Source of the DNA: Opitutia bacterium
Lineage (GTDB): Bacteria > Verrucomicrobiota > Verrucomicrobiia > Opitutales > JANYDI01
Reading direction: 5' to 3'
NCBI GenBank assembly: GCA_025363695.1
Contig: JANYDI010000036.1
Span: 1-5,838, forward strand
DNA: 5,838 nt
The translations under genes and the position numbers were made by a program. Below the pieces are notes generated by a model. It was not told where the DNA came from, did not search any database, and saw only the letters and a list, made by a program, of their open reading frames with translations. Shown piece after piece: positions 5,688-5,838 of the stretch. Each line of letters starts with the position of its first letter. Position 1 is the first letter of the stretch.

Positions 5688-5803
5688 TAGGGTGTTAATT
5701 CTGATGCTATTTTTGCCTCTTAAAATCACATCAAATCTGGAAGGGCTGTATCCCTCTAGTGTTGAAAGTGATCTAACATTACTAAATTCAATCCACAAAA
5801 TGA
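5688..5803. other. Spacer between the two 35-base repeats, no gene seen
   Basis: This AT-rich spacer separates the repeat copies, whose start-to-start distance is 151 bases. All plus-strand frames are short. A minus-strand open frame crosses it, but it also runs through both repeat types, has no family resemblance I recognise and is rejected as a gene. I see no promoter, RNA or further repeat here. Confidence 0.4.
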
Positions 5804-5838
5804 GAGCCCTGAAGGGGCGAAGGATGATAGCCCAGGGC
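5804..5838. repeat. 35-base hairpin repeat, copy 2 (cut by window end)
   Basis: The hairpin is GCCCT-gaa-GGGGC (5806-5818), followed by the invariant GATGATAGCCCAGGGC that ends exactly at the window edge, so the repeat may continue. Relative to copy 1, one G-C pair has become C-G and one T-A pair has become a T-G wobble. The plus-strand reading is MRALKGRRMIAQG from an ATG at 5800, with no sign of a real start site. Confidence 0.8.

Noticed and set aside
5535..5798. 87-residue minus-strand open frame in the gene-free right end
   Set aside because: It runs through the tail of element B and the first 35-base repeat, has no recognisable domain, and its LALGYHPSAFQ segment is just the repeat read backwards.
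5653..5838. CRISPR array
   Set aside because: There are only two copies, the 116-base spacer is too long for a CRISPR, and the copies vary in a hairpin-preserving way typical of dispersed palindromic repeats; no cas gene is present.

Overview
The window looks like a chromosomal segment of a Gram-negative bacterium of the PVC group, most likely Verrucomicrobiota. The evidence is threefold: an outer-membrane/lipid A pair in the order ompH (skp) then lpxD; a very large protein with a kinase-like domain, one membrane segment, PEGA-type repeats and a C-terminal sulfatase-modifying-factor (FGE-like) domain; and intergenic repeats of a type I remember from Verrucomicrobia and Planctomycetes. No rRNA or other taxonomic marker is present, so the phylum is an inference.

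Layout. Positions 1-2015 hold a minus-strand pair. ompH (1350-2015) encodes a periplasmic OmpH/Skp-like chaperone for outer-membrane proteins. lpxD (43-1059) encodes the lipid A N-acyltransferase. They are separated by about 290 bases that are almost entirely palindromic: a stem-loop overlapping the ompH stop codon, a long near-perfect palindrome (1251-1335), and a structured element (element A, 1071-1256) that ends about a dozen bases before the lpxD start. A short divergent region (2016-2232) carries a recognisable sigma70-like promoter for each direction. The plus strand from 2233 to 5376 is one 1047-residue gene. Its kinase domain has lost all the usual catalytic residues, and its FGE-like domain has lost the catalytic cysteines, so it is probably a membrane-anchored binding or scaffold protein rather than an enzyme. 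After it, 5377-5838 contains no gene: it holds a second structured element (element B, 5387-5603), an AT-rich stem-loop, and two copies of a 35-base repeat 151 bases apart.

How the parts relate. ompH and lpxD both serve outer-membrane biogenesis and are probably cotranscribed from the promoter at 2041-2069, with the palindromes lying inside the message. The divergent gene may share regulation with them, but nothing in the sequence proves a functional link. The most interesting observation is that elements A and B belong to one family: their tails are about three-quarters identical, and where their stem arms differ, the partner arm has changed to keep the pairing (four compensatory pairs). The 35-base repeats at the right edge show the same behaviour: all three of their differences preserve a hairpin. 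This points to selection on folded structure, or to spread of hairpin-forming elements, in this genome's intergenic regions.
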